Positions 31,770 through 45,264 of a stretch of DNA of 64,000 nucleotides are shown piece by piece (position 1 is the stretch's first letter; each line of letters starts with the position of its first letter). A model generated the notes under the pieces. It did no database searches. It had not been told where the DNA came from and saw only the letters and a program-made list of their open reading frames with translations. Source of the stretch: Spongilla lacustris (Eukaryota > Porifera > Demospongiae > Spongillida > Spongillidae). Position numbers and translations under genes: made by a program. Location: positions 1,649,179 to 1,713,178 of the forward strand of contig OX442436.1 of assembly GCA_949361645.1 (NCBI GenBank), read 5' to 3'.

Positions 31770-34700
31770 TGGGGCTAGGCCCTTCACTACAAGTTCGCTC
31801 AGCAGCCCTGGGGCCAAAGAGGCCATCCCCACACAGCAGAACCACAAGCCCCCTCACTGCAAGTGCACACTATATACCTTTGGAACCATTATGCCTCATG
31901 CTGCAATTTAAATTAATGGCCTCACATTCCAAATAATGGAGCCATCAAGTGGAATTAACAGGCCCCATAATTCCAGCAAGGGAGCCACCAGCTAACCTGG
32001 CCAATGGAGCTAACATCCACAATGCCAGTGGAGACACCAGCCCTCTCGCAGATAGATCATCAGACACCCACACTGCCAGCAGGGATGTGGCCCCCACAAT
32101 AATGCCAGTGGAGATGCCAGCCCTCAGGCTGCAAATGGAATCAGCATCCCCAACAATTTCAGGGGAGCAATGAACTACATGTACCAACAACACGTGATGA
32201 CCTCACTACTAGATCAATCATTAACCCTCACTCCGCAAGTGGTCTTAACAGGCTCCACACATTGGGACCAACCCCCCCCCCCCCCCCCACTATCTTTCTT
32301 TCAATACAAGTTGAGTCAACTGGGATCCCCCACACAGTAGAACCACCAGCCCCCTCACCGCAAGCTCATGAACAATACCAGTGGAACCTGTAAAGTCTAC
32401 ACTGCAACTGAACTTAATAAATAAAGCCTCACACTGCAGCCAGCAGCCCATGGAACCATTCTTACAGAACACCCTCAGCTACCCAGGGCCAATGGGGTAG
32501 CCTCCACAAAGTCAGTGAAGATGCCACCCCAAGTTGAGTCAGCAGCCCCCACACAAACTAGGGCCAATAGGGCCAGCCCCACACAGTACAACCACCAGCC
32601 CCTCTCTGCTCACTTCAAATAGAGCCACTAGACCCTCTACCAGTACACACTGCAAGTCCAGACGGCAGGCCACATGAGTGGAGCCCTCTCACCGATGGAG
32701 CCCAGCAAGGAAGTACCAGCTGCCACACAACCAGTGGTTAATCGAGCCCCCAGAATAATGCCAGTGGAGAAACCAGCCCTCGCACTGCAAGTGGATTCAG
32801 CAACCCCAAAAATTTCAGGGGTACATGTAAATGTACTTGAGGGGGAAAAGAAAACCACACATGCCCTCTTCAAACACTACAACAGAACAAGTGGAACTTT
32901 AAGCCCTCATAGTTAATACATAGCAGTCCCCACAGCCCCCCTACCCCCCCCCCCCCCCCCCCCCCCCGCTACTACCTGTCCTACATGTACAATGAAAGAG
33001 GGGCCAATCAGCCAATGGGACAGTACAACCACCAACCCTCTTCATTAGTCAGGGAACATGTACCAAGAACACATGCCGTCACTACAAGTTGAACCTCAAT
33101 GCAAGTGGACTTAACAGGCCCACCACACACTGGTGCCAGCCCTCGCCCCTCCTCCCCCCCCCTCAGCCCCCCTCTGCTCACTACGTGTCCTTCACTGCAA
33201 GTTGCATCAGCTGTCCATGAGCCAATGGGGGCCATAGAACTACCACTCCGCCTCACTGCAATCACACACTACCTTTGGAACCAACCATTAACCCCCATAC
33301 TGCAAGTGAACTCAATACTGCAAAACCTGACCCCCACACTGCCAGCAAGGGAGCACCAGCTGTCACACAACCAGAGTGTCAATGTGGCCCCCACTTAATG
33401 CCAGTGGAGAAGGCAGCCCTCACACTGGAAATGGAGTCAGTAGCCCCAACAATTTCAGGGGACATGTGCATGTACGCACATGTACCAATGGAATAACACA
33501 TGTCCCACCAATGGAACCATGCAGTGGAACTTTTAGCCCTCACAATAAGTGGACTTATTACTTAGCAGCCCCCACAACCTGTCTTTCACTGAAAGAGGGG
33601 GCTAATGGGACCATCACCACACAGTACAACTACCAGCCTTCCTCATTGCAAGCCAATGGAACCTCTGCTCAAACATTGGAGCTACCAGTCTTCTCACAAA
33701 TAGAGCTATCATACCCCCACACTGCTAGCAGAAATGTGGCCCGCACAATAATGCCAATGGAGATGCCAGCCCTCAGGCTGCAAATGGAATCAGCATCCCC
33801 AACAATTTCAGGGGAGCAATGAACTACATGTACCAACAACACGTGATGACCTCACTACCAGATCAATCATTAACCCTCACTCCACAAGTGGCCTTAAAAG
33901 GCTCCACACATTGGGACCAACCCCCCCCCCCCCCCCCACTATCTTTCTTTCAATACAAGTTGAGTCAACTGGGATCCCCCACACAGTAGAACCACCAGCC
34001 CCCTCACCGCAAGCTCATGAACAATACCAGTGGAACCTGTAAAGTCTACACTGCAACTGAACTTAATAAATAAAGCCTCACACTGCAGCCAACAGCCCAT
34101 GGAACCATTCTTACAAAACACCCTCAGCTACCCAGGGCCAATGGGGTAGCCTCCACAAAGTCAGTGAAGATGCCACCCCAAGTTGAGTCAGCAGCCCCCA
34201 CACAAACAAGGGCCAATAGGGCCAGCCCCACACAGTACAATCACCAGCCCCTCTCTGCTCACTTCAAATAGAGCCACTAGACCCTCTACCAGTACACACA
34301 CTGCAAGTCCAGACAGCAAGCCACACCAGTTGAGTCCTCTCACCGATGGAGCCCAGCAAGGAAGTACCAGCTGCCACACAACCAGTGGTTAATCGAGCCC
34401 CCAGAATAATGCCAGTGGAGAAACCAGCCCTCGCACTGCAAGTGGATTCAGCAACCCCAAAAATTTCAGGGGTACATGTAAATGTACTTGAGGGGGAAAA
34501 GAAAACTACACATGCCCTCTTCAAACACTACAACAGAACAAGTGGAACTTTAAGCCCTCATAGTTAATATGTAGCAGTCCCCACAGCCCTCCCCCCTACT
34601 AACAATGAAAGAGGGGCCAATCAGCCAATGGGACAGTACAACCACCAACCCTCTTCATTGGTCAGGGGACATATACCATGAACACATGCCGTCACAACCA

Positions 34701-35284
34701 GTTGAACCTCAATGCAAGTGGACTTAACAGACCCACCACACACTGGTGCCAGCCCTCCCCCCCCCCTCAGCCCCCCTCTGCTCACTACGTGTCCTTCACT
34801 GCAAGTTGCGTCAGCTGTCCATGAGCCAATGGGGGCCATAGATCTACCACTCCGCCTCACTGTAATCACACACTACCTTTGGAACCAACCATTAACCCCC
34901 ATACTGCAAGTGAACTCAATACTGCAAAACCTGACCCCCACACTGCCAGCAAGGGAGCACCAGCTGTCATACAACCAGAGTGTCAATGTGGCCCCCACTT
35001 AATGCCAGTGGAGAAGGCAGCCCTCACACTGTAAATGGAGTCAGTAGCCCCATGCAACAATTTCAGTGGACATGTGCATGTACCAATGGAATCACACATG
35101 TCTCCTTCAAACACTACCAGTGGAATGTTTAGCCCTCACAGCAAGTGGACTTATTCCTTAGCAGCCTCCACAGCGCCCACCCCCCCCCCCCCCCCCCACT
35201 ACCTGTCCTTTACTGAAAGAGGGGGTTAATGGGACCATCCCCACACAGTACAACTACCAGCCTTCCTCATTGCAAGCCAATGGA
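31770..35284. repeat. Minisatellite higher-order array, left stem of B1
   Basis: Repeats of CCAGTGGA, CCCTCACACTGCAAGTGGA, CCACACAGTACAACCACCAG and related words. A higher-order period of 1649 bases is seen by aligning 32173 with 33822 (both AATTTCAGGGGAGCAATGAA). C runs up to 24 bases occur at 32274-32288, 32947-32967 and elsewhere. Open frames (74-148 codons) arise from the stop-poor repeat and are not called as genes. Confidence 0.85.
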
Positions 35285-36764
35285 ACCTCTGCTCAAACAT
35301 TGGAGCTACCAGCCTTCTCACAAATAGAGTTATCATACCCCCACACTGCTAGCAGAAATGTGGCCCCCACAATAATGCCAGTGGAGATGCCAGCCATCAC
35401 ACAGCAAATGGAGTCGGCATCCCCACCAATTTTAGGGGAGCCACTAACTACATGTATCGATAACACATGCCCTCACTACCAGATGAGCCATTAATCCTCA
35501 CTCCACAAGTGGACCTAGCAGGTACCACGTACTGAGGCCAGCCCACGCCCCCGCTACCTTTCTATTGCTGCATATAAGTTGAGTCAGCATTTGAGGGGCC
35601 ACCACCAGCCCCCTCACCTCAAGCTCGTGAACAATACCAGTGGAACCTGTAAAGTGTTCCCTACAACTGAACTTAATAGCCTCACATGTCCATGCCCATG
35701 CACAACTTATGGAACCATTCCAGAGCCGATGGGGTAGCCTCCACAAAGCCAGTACCCAAGTTGAGTCAGCAGCCTCCACACAAACAGGAGCCTGTAGGGC
35801 CAGCTCCGCACAGTACAACAACCAGCCCCTCTCTGCTCACTTCAAATGGAGCCACTAGGCACACTGCAAGTCCAGTCAGCCATCAGCTGCCACATAACCA
35901 GGCGTCACCCCACAATAATGCCAGCCCTCTGAACTACATGTACCAATGGACCCACACATTCCCTGCTCCTAACACAACACATGGAACCAGTGGAACCATT
36001 AGCCCTCACTGCAATTGGACTTATATTAGCACTGGGGCCAGCTCCTGTCCTTTACAATCAACGGTCCAGAGCCCCCCCAAACTGCATATGGACTTGGCAC
36101 CCTGACAGTTTTAGACAAGCCATCATCTACCAGTGGAGCTACTAGCCCCCACACTATGTGTAAATTACCAGTCCCTATTGGAGCCACTGTATACCTGTTT
36201 TCTGTGCACACAATTTTATCTGAGGTGAAGTGAAGCCTTGTTATTGGTGGGTGAATATCATTACCTGCCCTATCAGTACTGATTTAGGGTGGTAGTTGGT
36301 TTATATAGGCAAGCAAGGCATACAAGAAGGTTTGAGTTGTACATCTAAAATGTACATGTACCCTCTTGCTGGAAACTAGTGCTTTATGTACATGGAGCAA
36401 TAAGTACCATTTTAAATGTCATAAAAGTAACATGTGGAATATACAACTGCATGTAAATTGCACACGTAGGCACAGTCCATAAAGGCAACAATATTATGCA
36501 TCACACCTTCCCAAGTGAAGTTAGCAGACCCCACACTGTCAGCAAAGTCACCAGCCTCCTCACTACCAGTGTAACCCACACATGAAGGGGAACCATTTGT
36601 AGAGTATGGGCATTATTATGGGGGCTCCATTGACGGCTGGCAGTGAACGGTTTGATAACACTACATGTGGAAGGGCTGGTGGCTCCACTGGTTGTGCAGC
36701 GCTTTTGACTGGACTTGCAGTGTGAGGTTACTAAGTTCAATTGCAGCTTGGGAGTTAATGGTTC
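35285..36764. other. Loop of giant foldback B1
   Basis: Mostly the same repeat words in plus orientation up to about 36190, then about 300 bases of unique AT-richer DNA (36220-36510, containing ATGTACATGTACC), a short further plus-oriented piece, and a switch to reverse orientation near 36590. The same loop in the same orientation occurs at 1872-3351 and 43755-45264, so B1 and B2 are direct copies rather than mirror images. Confidence 0.75.
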
Positions 36765-39700
36765 CATTGACTTGCAATGAGGAAGGCTGGTAGTTGTACT
36801 GTGTGGTGATGGTCCCATTAGCCCCCTCTTTCAGTGAAGGACAGGTAGTGGGGGGGTGAGGGTGGGCGCTGTGGAGGCTGCTAAGGAATAAGTCCACTTG
36901 CTGTGAGGGCTAAACGTTCCACTGGTTCCATTGGTAGTGTTTGAAGGGGGCATGTGTGATTCCATTGGTACATGTGTATACGTGCACATGTCGCCTGAAA
37001 TTGCTGCATGGGGCTACTGACTCAATTTACAGTGTGAGGGCTGCCTTCTCCACTGGCATTAAGTGGGGGCCACATTGACACTCTGGTTGTATGACAGCTG
37101 GTGCTCCCTTGCTGGCAGTGTGGGGGTCAGGTTTTGCAGTATTGAGTTCACTTGCAGTATGGGGGTTAATGGTTGGTTCCAAAGGTAGTGTGTGATTGCA
37201 GTGAGGCGGAGTGGTAGTTCTATGGCCCCCATTGGCTCATGGACAGCTGACGCAACTTGCAGTGAAGGACACGTAGTGAGCAGAGGGGGGCTGAGGGGGG
37301 GGGGAGGGCTGGCACCAGTGTGTGGTGGGCCTGTTAAGTCCACTTGCATTGAGGTTCAACTTGTAGTGACGGCATGTGTTCTTGGTACATGTTCCCTGAC
37401 TAATGAAGAGGGTTGGTGGTTGTACTGTCCCATTGGCTGATTGGCCCCTCTTTCATTGTACATGTAGGACAGGTAGTAGCGGGGGTGGGGGGGGGGTGGG
37501 GGGGGCTGTGGGGACTGCTATGTATTAACTATGAGGGCTTAAAGTTCCACTTGCTCTGTTGTAGTGTTTGAAGAGGGCATGTGTGGTTTTCTTTTCCCAC
37601 TCAAGTACATTTACATGTACCCCTGAAATTTTTGGGGTTGCTGAATCCACTTGCAGTGCGAGGGCTGGTTTCTCCACTGGCATTATTCTGGGGGCTCGAT
37701 TAACCACTGGTTGTGTGGCAGCTGGTACTTCCTTGCTGGGCTCCATCGGTGAGAGGGCTCCACTCATGTGGCCTGCCGTCTGGACTTGCAGTGTGTACTG
37801 GTAGAGGGTCTAGTGGCTCTATTTGAAGTGAGCAGAGAGGGGCTGGTGATTGTACTGTGTGGGGCTGGCCCTATTGGCCCTTGTTTGTGTGGGGGCTGCT
37901 GACTCAACTTGGGGTGGCATCTTCACTGACTTTGTGGAGGCTACCCCATTGGCCCTGGGTAGCTGAGGGTGTTCTGTAAGAATGGTTCCATGGGCTGCTG
38001 GCTGCAGTGTGAGGCTTTATTTATTAAGTTCAGTTGCAGTGTAGACTTTACAGGTTCCACTGGTATTGTTCATGAGCTTGCGGTGAGGGGGCTGGTGGTT
38101 CTACTGTGTGGGGGATCCCAGTTGACTCAACTTGTATTGAAAGAAAGATAGTGAAGATAGTGGGGGGGGGGGGGGGGGGTTGGTCCCAATGTGTGGAGCC
38201 TGTTAAGACCACTTGCGGAGTGAGGGTTAATGATTGATCTGGTAGTGAGGTCATCACGTGTTGTTGGTACATGTAGTTCATTGCTCCCCTGAAATTGTTG
38301 GGGATGCTGATTCCATTTGCAGCCTGAGGGCTGGCATCTCCATTGGCATTATTGTGCGGGCCACATTTCTGCTAGCAGTGTGGGGGTATGATAGCTCTAT
38401 TTGTGAGAAGACTGGTAGCTCCAATGTTTGAGCAGAGGTTCCATTGGCTTGCAATGAGGAAGGCTGGTAGTTGTACTGTGTGGTGATGGTCCCATTAGCC
38501 CCCTCTTTCAGTGAAAGACAGGTTGTGGGGGCTGCTAAGTAATAAGTCCACTTATTGTGAGGGCTAAAAGTTCCACTGCATGGTTCCATTGGTGGGACAT
38601 GTGTTATTCCATTGGTACATGTGCGTACATGCACATGTCCCCTGAAATTGTTGGGGCTACTGACTCCATTTCCAGTGTGAGGGCTGCCTTCTCCACTGGC
38701 ATTAAGTGGGGGCCACATTGACACTCTGGTTGTGTGACAGCTGGTGCTCCCTTGCTGGCAGTGTGGGGGTCAGGTTTTGCAGTATTGAGTTCACTTGCAG
38801 TATGGGGGTTAATGGTTGGTTCCAAAGGTAGTGTGTGATTGCAGTGAGGCGGAGTGGTAGTTCTATGGCCCCCATTGGCTCATGGACAGCTGACGCAACT
38901 TGCAGTGAAGGACACGTAGTGAGCAGAGGGGGGCTGAGGGGGGGGGGAGGAGGGGCGAGGGCTGGCACCAGTGTGTGGTGGGCCTGTTAAGTCCACTTGC
39001 ATTGAGGTTCAACTTGTAGTGACGGCATGTGTTCTTGGTACATGTTCCCTGACTAATGAAGAGGGTTGGTGGTTGTACTGTCCCATTGGCTGATTGGCCC
39101 CTCTTTCATTGTACATGTAGGACAGGTAGTAGCGGGGGGGGGGGGGGGGGGGGCTGTGGGGACTGCTGCGTATTAACTATGAGGGCTTAAAGTTCCACTT
39201 GTTCTGTTGTAGTGTTTGAAGAGGGCATGTGTGGTTTTCTTTTCCCCCTCAAGTACATTTACATGTACCCCTGAAATTTTTGGGGTTGCTGAATCCACTT
39301 GCAGTGCGAGGGCTGGTTTCTCCACTGGCATTATTCTGGGGGCTCGATTAACCACTGGTTGTGTGGCAGCTGGTACGTCCTTGCTGGGCTCCATCAGTGA
39401 GAGGGCTCCACTCATGTGGCCTGCCGTCTGGACTTGCAGTGTGTACTGGTAGAGGGTCTAGTGGCTCTATTTGAAGTGAGCAGAGAGGGGCTGGTGGTTG
39501 TACTGTGTGGGGCTGGCCCTTGTTTGTGTGGGGGCTGCTGACTCAACTTGGGGTGGCATCTTCACTGACTTTGTGGAGGCTACCCCATTGGCCCTGGGTA
39601 GCTGAGGGTGTTCTGTAAGAATGGTTCCATGGGCTGCTGGCTGCAGTGTGAGGCTTTATTTATTAAGTTCAGTTGCAGTGTAGACTTTACAGGTTCCACT

Positions 39701-40390
39701 GGTATTGTTCATGAGCTTGGGGTGAGGGGGCTGGCGGTTCTACTGTGTGGGGATCCCAGCTGAATCAACTTGCAATGAAAGAAAGGTAGTGGGGGGGGGG
39801 GGGGGGGGGGGGGTTTGGTCCCAGTGTGTGGAGCCTGTTAAGACCACTTGCAGAGTGAGGGTTAATGATTGATCTGGTAGTGAGGTCATCACGTGTTGTT
39901 GGTACCTGTAGTTCATAGCTCCCCTGAAATTGTTTGGGATGCTGATTCCATTTGCAGCCTGAGGGCTGGCATCTCTACTGGCATTATTGTGGGGGCCACA
40001 TCCCTGCTGGCAGTGTGGGTGTCTGATGATCTATCTGCGAGAGGGCTGGTGTCTCCACTGGCATTGTGGATGTTAGCTCCATTGGCCAGGTTAGCTGGTG
40101 GCTCCCTTGCTGGAATTATGGGGCCTGTTAATTCCACTTGATGGCTCCACTATTTGGAATGTGAGGCCCTTAATTTAAATTGCAGCATGAGGCATAATGG
40201 TTCCAAAGGTATATAGTGTGCACTTGCAGTGAGGGGGCTTGTGGTTCTGCTGTGTGGGGATGGCCTCTTTGGCCCCGGGGCTGCTGAGCGAACTTGTAGT
40301 GAAGGGCCTAGCCCCATTAGCCCCTGGCTATGTGGGGGTGGGGCTGGTGGCTCTTTTGGTAATTCAGGGGCTGCTCACTCCCTATCACTA
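36765..40390. repeat. Minisatellite higher-order array, right stem of B1
   Basis: Reverse complement of 31770-35284 with a period of about 1635 (38278 to 39913). Long G runs replace the C runs (39136-39152, 39791-39813) and their lengths differ from the left stem, as expected of homopolymer slippage. A 148-codon frame at minus 38278-38724 has the same translation as plus 33376-33822, showing near-identity of the stems. Confidence 0.85.
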
Positions 40391-40565
40391 ATACAACCAC
40401 CAACGTCAGTGGTACGACCGCCATCGCTACTTTTCTCAATCTCTCCATCCTCGTCCAATGTATCGAGCTTGAATATCGATCGTCGTATTCGTACAGTTCG
40501 AACTCATCCGCCGACTGATTCAGTGACTCGACGAGCTCGCCTTCACTCGTGTTATACGTCACCAT
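40379..40565 (-). CDS. Membrane-anchor first exon, right stem of B1
   Basis: Mirror copy of 31521-31707 with the same translation and the same GTGAGC donor. Upstream, a 10-base deletion (relative to the other stems) lies near 40593, in the AACCGTACAATTCAG junction, outside the coding part. Confidence 0.5.
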
Positions 40566-41621
40566 ATCGTTTATCTACACCGAAAAACAACCGTACAATT
40601 CAGCCGCCCGTTTGTTTGGTGACCTTATAGGTGTGGTTATCACGCCCTATAGGAATAGTTGAATATTCATGCGCTCCGGAGAATGGAAACTGTTCCGTGT
40701 ACATATAAAGGCGCGATTCGAGCGGGAAACGTGTACTTACTTTGCACAGCTGTTTCTCCGTAACGGTTTGTATGAAAATTAACGAACAGAACAAATCAAT
40801 AGGTATAGGACCTCTCTACCTACAAACCGAATTTGAAGCGATTTGATTACTCCTACCTAAAGTTATGTCGGGTTTGAACCCGGTGTGGTATCGGACGTTG
40901 CAATCCTGGCACGGAGTAAGTGCAAGACCCCAAAATATATTTTAGCATAGAGAAATGGTGTAGTATGAAGTGCTGAAAATAGGAAGTCAATAGTGCAAAC
41001 CCTTTTGAAGATATAGCGCTTTGAATTGGATGCTATATATATAAAATTCACAAGCATCAAAATCTCATAGAACGTTCCATATATATATATATATAATTGG
41101 AACGTTCTATGAGATTTTGATGCTTGTGAATTTTATATATATAGCATCCAATTCAAAGCGCTATATCTTCAAAATGGTTTGCACTATTGACTTCCTATTT
41201 TCAGCACTTCATACTACACCATTTCTCTATGCCAAAATATATTTTGGGGTCTTGCACTTACTCCGTGCCAGGATTGCAACGTCCGATACCACACCGGGTT
41301 CAAACCCGACATAACTTTAGGTAGGAGTAATCAAATCGCTTCAAAATCGGTTTGTAGGTAGAGAGGTCCTATACCTATTGATTTGTTCTGTTCGTTAATT
41401 TTCATACAAACCGTTACGGAGAAACAGCTGTGCAAAGTAAGTACACGTTTCCCGCTCGAATCGCGCCTTTATATGTACACGGAACAGCTTCCATTCTCCG
41501 GAGCGCATGAATATTCAACTATTCCTATAGGGCGTGATAACCACACCTATAAGGTCACCAAACAAACGGGCGGCTGAATTGTAGTGCTTGTTACGGTTGT
41601 TTTTCGGTGTAGATAAACGAT

Positions 41622-41808
41622 ATGGTGACGTATAACACGAGTGAAGGCGAGCTCGTCGAGTCACTGAATCAGTCGGCGGATGAGTTCGAACTGTACGAAT
41701 ACGACGATCGATATTCAAGCTCGATACATTGGACGAGGATGGAGAGATTGAGAAAAGTAGCGATGGCGGTCGTACCACTGACGTTGGTGGTTGTATTAGT
41801 GATAGGGA
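41622..41808 (+). CDS. Membrane-anchor first exon, left stem of B2
   Basis: Same translation as 31521-31707, followed by the same GTGAGC donor at the start of the minisatellite. Conservation among stems may reflect gene conversion between hairpin arms rather than selection. Confidence 0.5.
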
Positions 41809-41874
41809 GTGAGCAGCCCCTGAATTACCAAAAGAGCCACCAGCCCCACCCCCACATAGCCAGGGGCTAATGGG

Positions 41875-43754
41875 GCTAGGCCCTTCACTACAAGTTCGCT
41901 CAGCAGCCCTGGGGCCAAAGAGGCCATCCCCACACAGCAGAACCACAAGCCCCCTCACTGCAAGTGCACACTATATACCTTTGGAATCATTATGCCTCAT
42001 GCTGCAATTTAAATTAATGGCCTCACATTCCAAATAGTGGAGCCATCAAGTGGAATTAACAGGCCCCATAATTCCAGCAAGGGAGCCACCAGCTAACCTG
42101 GCCAATGGAGCTAACATCCACAATGCCAGTGGAGACACCAGCCCTCTCGCAGATAGATCATCAGACACCCACACTGCCAGCAGGGATGTGGCCCCCACAA
42201 TAATGCCAGTGGAGATGCCAGCCCTCAGGCTGCAAATGGAATCAGCATCCGCAACAATTTCAGGGGAGCAATGAACTACATGTACCAACAACACGTGATG
42301 ACCTCACTACCAGATCAATCATTAACCCTCACTCCGCAAGTGGTCTTAACAGGCTCCACACATTGGGACCAACCCCCCCCCCCCCCCCCCCCACTATCTT
42401 CACTATATTTCTTTCAATACAAGTTGAGTCAACTGGGATCCCCCACACAGTAGAACCACCAGCCCGCTCACCGCAAGCTCATGAACAATACCAGTGGAAC
42501 CTGTAAAGTCTACACTGCAACTGAACTTCATAAATAAAGCCTCACACTGCAGCCAACAGCCCATGGAACCATTCTTACAGAACACCCTCAGCTACCCAGG
42601 GCCAATGGGGTAGCCTCCACAAAGTCAGTGAAGATGCCACCCCAAGTTGAGTCAGCAGCCCCCACACAAACAAGGGCCAATAGGGCCAGCCCCACACAGT
42701 ACAATCACCAGCCCCTCTCTGCTAACTTCAAATAGAGCCACTACACCCTCTAACAGTACACACACTGCAAGTCCAGACAGCAAGCCACACCAGTTGAGTC
42801 CTCTCACCGATGGAGTCCAGCAAGGAAGTACCAGCTGCCACACAACCAGTGGTTAATCGAGCCCCCAGAATAATGCCAGTGGAGAAACCAGCCCTCGCAC
42901 TGCAAGTGGATTCAGCAACCCCAAAAATTTCAGGGGTACATGTAAATGTACTTGAGGGGGAAAAGAAAACTACACATGCCCTCTTCAAACACTACAACAG
43001 AACAAGTGGAACTTTAAGCCCTTATAGTTAATATGTAGCAGTCCCCACAGCCCTCCCCCCTACTAACAATGAAAGAGGGGCCAATCAGCCAATGGGACAG
43101 TACAACCACCAACCCTCTTCATTGGTCAGGGGACATATACCATGAACACATGCCGTCACTACCAGTTGAACCTCAATGCAAGTGGACTTAACAGACCCAC
43201 CACACACTGGTGCCAGCCCTCGCCCCTCCTCCCCCCCCCCTCAGCCCCCCTCTGCTCACTACGTGTCCTTCACTGCAAGTTGCGTCAGCTGTCCATGAGC
43301 CAATGGGGGCCATAGAACTACCACTCCGCCTCACTGCAATCACACACTACCTTTGGAACCAACCATTAACCCCCATACTGCAAGTGAACTCAATACTGCA
43401 AAACCTGACCCCCACACTGCCAGCAAGGGAGCACCAGCTGTCATACAACCAGAGTGTCAATGTGGCCCCCACTTAATGCCAGTGGAGAAGGCAGCCCTCA
43501 CACTGTAAATTGAGTCAGTAGCCCCATGCAACAATTTCAGTGGACATGTGCATGTACCAATGGAATCACACATGCCTCCTTCAAACACTACCAGTGGAAC
43601 ATTTAGCCCTCACAGCAAGTGGACTTATTCCTTAGCAGCCTCCACAGCGCCCACCCCCCCCCCCCCACTACCTGTCCTTTACTGAAAGAGGGGGTTAATG
43701 GGACCATCCCCACACAGTACAACTACCAGCCTTCCTCATTGCAAGCCAATGGAA
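41875..43754. repeat. Minisatellite array, left stem of B2 (one unit fewer)
   Basis: Plus-orientation array as in B1 but with a single copy of the unit that contains the CAAGTGGACTTAACAGACCC and GAAAAGAAAACTACACATGC landmarks. A C run of about 22 bases occurs near 42375-42392. Confidence 0.8.
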
Positions 43755-44540
43755 CCTCTGCTCAAACATTGGAGCTACCAGCCTTCTCACAAATAGAGTT
43801 ATCATACCCCCACACTGCTAGCAGAAATGTGGCCCCCACAATAATGCCAGTGGAGATGCCAGCCATCACACAGCAAATGGAGTCGGCATCCCCACCAATT
43901 TTAGGGGAGCCACTAACTACATGTATCGATAACACATGCCCTCACTACCAGATGAGCCATTAATCCTCACTCCACAAGTGGACCTAGCAGGTACCACGCA
44001 CTGAGGCCAGCCCACGCCCCCGCTACCTTTCTATTGCTGCATATAAGTTGAGTCAGCATTTGAGGGGCCAACCACCAGCCCCCTCACCTCAAGCTCGTGA
44101 ACAATACCAGTGGAACCTGTAAAGTGTTCCCTACAACTGAACTTAATAGCCTCACATGTCCATGCCCATGCACAACTTATGGAACCATTCCAGAGCCGAT
44201 GGGGTAGCCTCCACAAAGGCCAGTGCCCAAGTTGAGTCAGCAGCCTCCACACAAACAGGAGCCTGTAGGGCCAGCTCCGCACAGTACAACCACCAGCCCC
44301 TCTCTGCTGACTTCAAATGGAGCCACTAGGCACACTGCAAGTCCAGTCAGCCATCAGCTGCCACATAACCAGGCGTCACCCCACAATAATGCCAGCCCTC
44401 TGAACTACATGTACCAATGGACCCACACATTCCCTGCTCCTAACACAACACATGGAACCAGTGGAACCATTAGCCCTCACTGCAATTGGACTTATATTAG
44501 CACTGGGGCCAGCTCCTGTCCTTTACAATCACGTCCAGAG

Positions 44541-44583
<43 letters not shown>

Positions 44584-45264
44584 ACTGCATATGGACTTGG
44601 CACCCCGACAGTTTTAGGCAAGCCATCATCTACCAGTGGAGCTACTAGCCCCCACACTATGTGTAAATTACCAGTCCCTATTGGAGCCACTGTATACCTG
44701 TTTTCTGTGCACACAATTTTATCTGAGGTGAAGTGAAGCCTTGTTATTGGAGGGTGAATATCATTACCTGCCCTATCAGTACTAATTTAGGGTGGTAGTT
44801 GGTTTATATAGGCAAGCAAGGCATACAAGGTTTGAGTTGTACATCTAAAATGTACATGTACCCTCTTGCTGGAAACTAGTGCTTTATGTACATGGAGCAA
44901 TAAGTACCATTTTAAATGTCATAAAAGTAACATGTGGAATATACAACTGCATGTAAATTGCACACGTAGGCACAGTCCATAAAGGCAACAATATTATGCA
45001 TCACACCTTCCCAAGTGAAGTTAGCAGACCCCACACTGTCAGCAAAGTCACCAGCCTCCTCACTACCAGTGTAATCCACACATGAAGGGGAACCATTTGT
45101 AGAGTATGGGCATTATTATGGGGGCTCCATTGACGGCTGGCAGTGAACGGTTTGATAACACCACATGTGGAAGGGCTGGTGGCTCCACTGGTTGTGCAGC
45201 GCTTTTGACTGGACTTGCAGTGTGAGGTTACTAAGTTCAATTGCAGCTTGGGAGTTAATGGTTC
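43755..45264. other. Loop of giant foldback B2
   Basis: Same organisation as the B1 loop. It contains an expanded pure C run of about 41 bases at 44541-44581, where B1 (36069-36075) and the first contig have seven C. The unique central part is at about 44720-45010. Confidence 0.8.

Larger units (their letters stand above)
30998..41078. mobile_element. Giant foldback element B1 (10.1 kb)
   Basis: Starts GGAACGTTCTATGAGATTTT and ends with the reverse complement. Left stem 30998-35284, asymmetric loop about 35285-36764, right stem about 36765-41078. Outer stem (about 790 bases): unique-looking DNA with a membrane-anchor exon. Inner stem: CCAGTGG/CACTGCAAGTGG minisatellite in ~1.65 kb higher-order units, two comparable units per stem. 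Stem copies are nearly identical, with equal translations at many mirrored positions. TA/AT runs abut both ends. No transposase was found, so it is presumably non-autonomous and mobilised in trans; transposition itself is inferred from its bounded, repeated structure. Confidence 0.85.
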
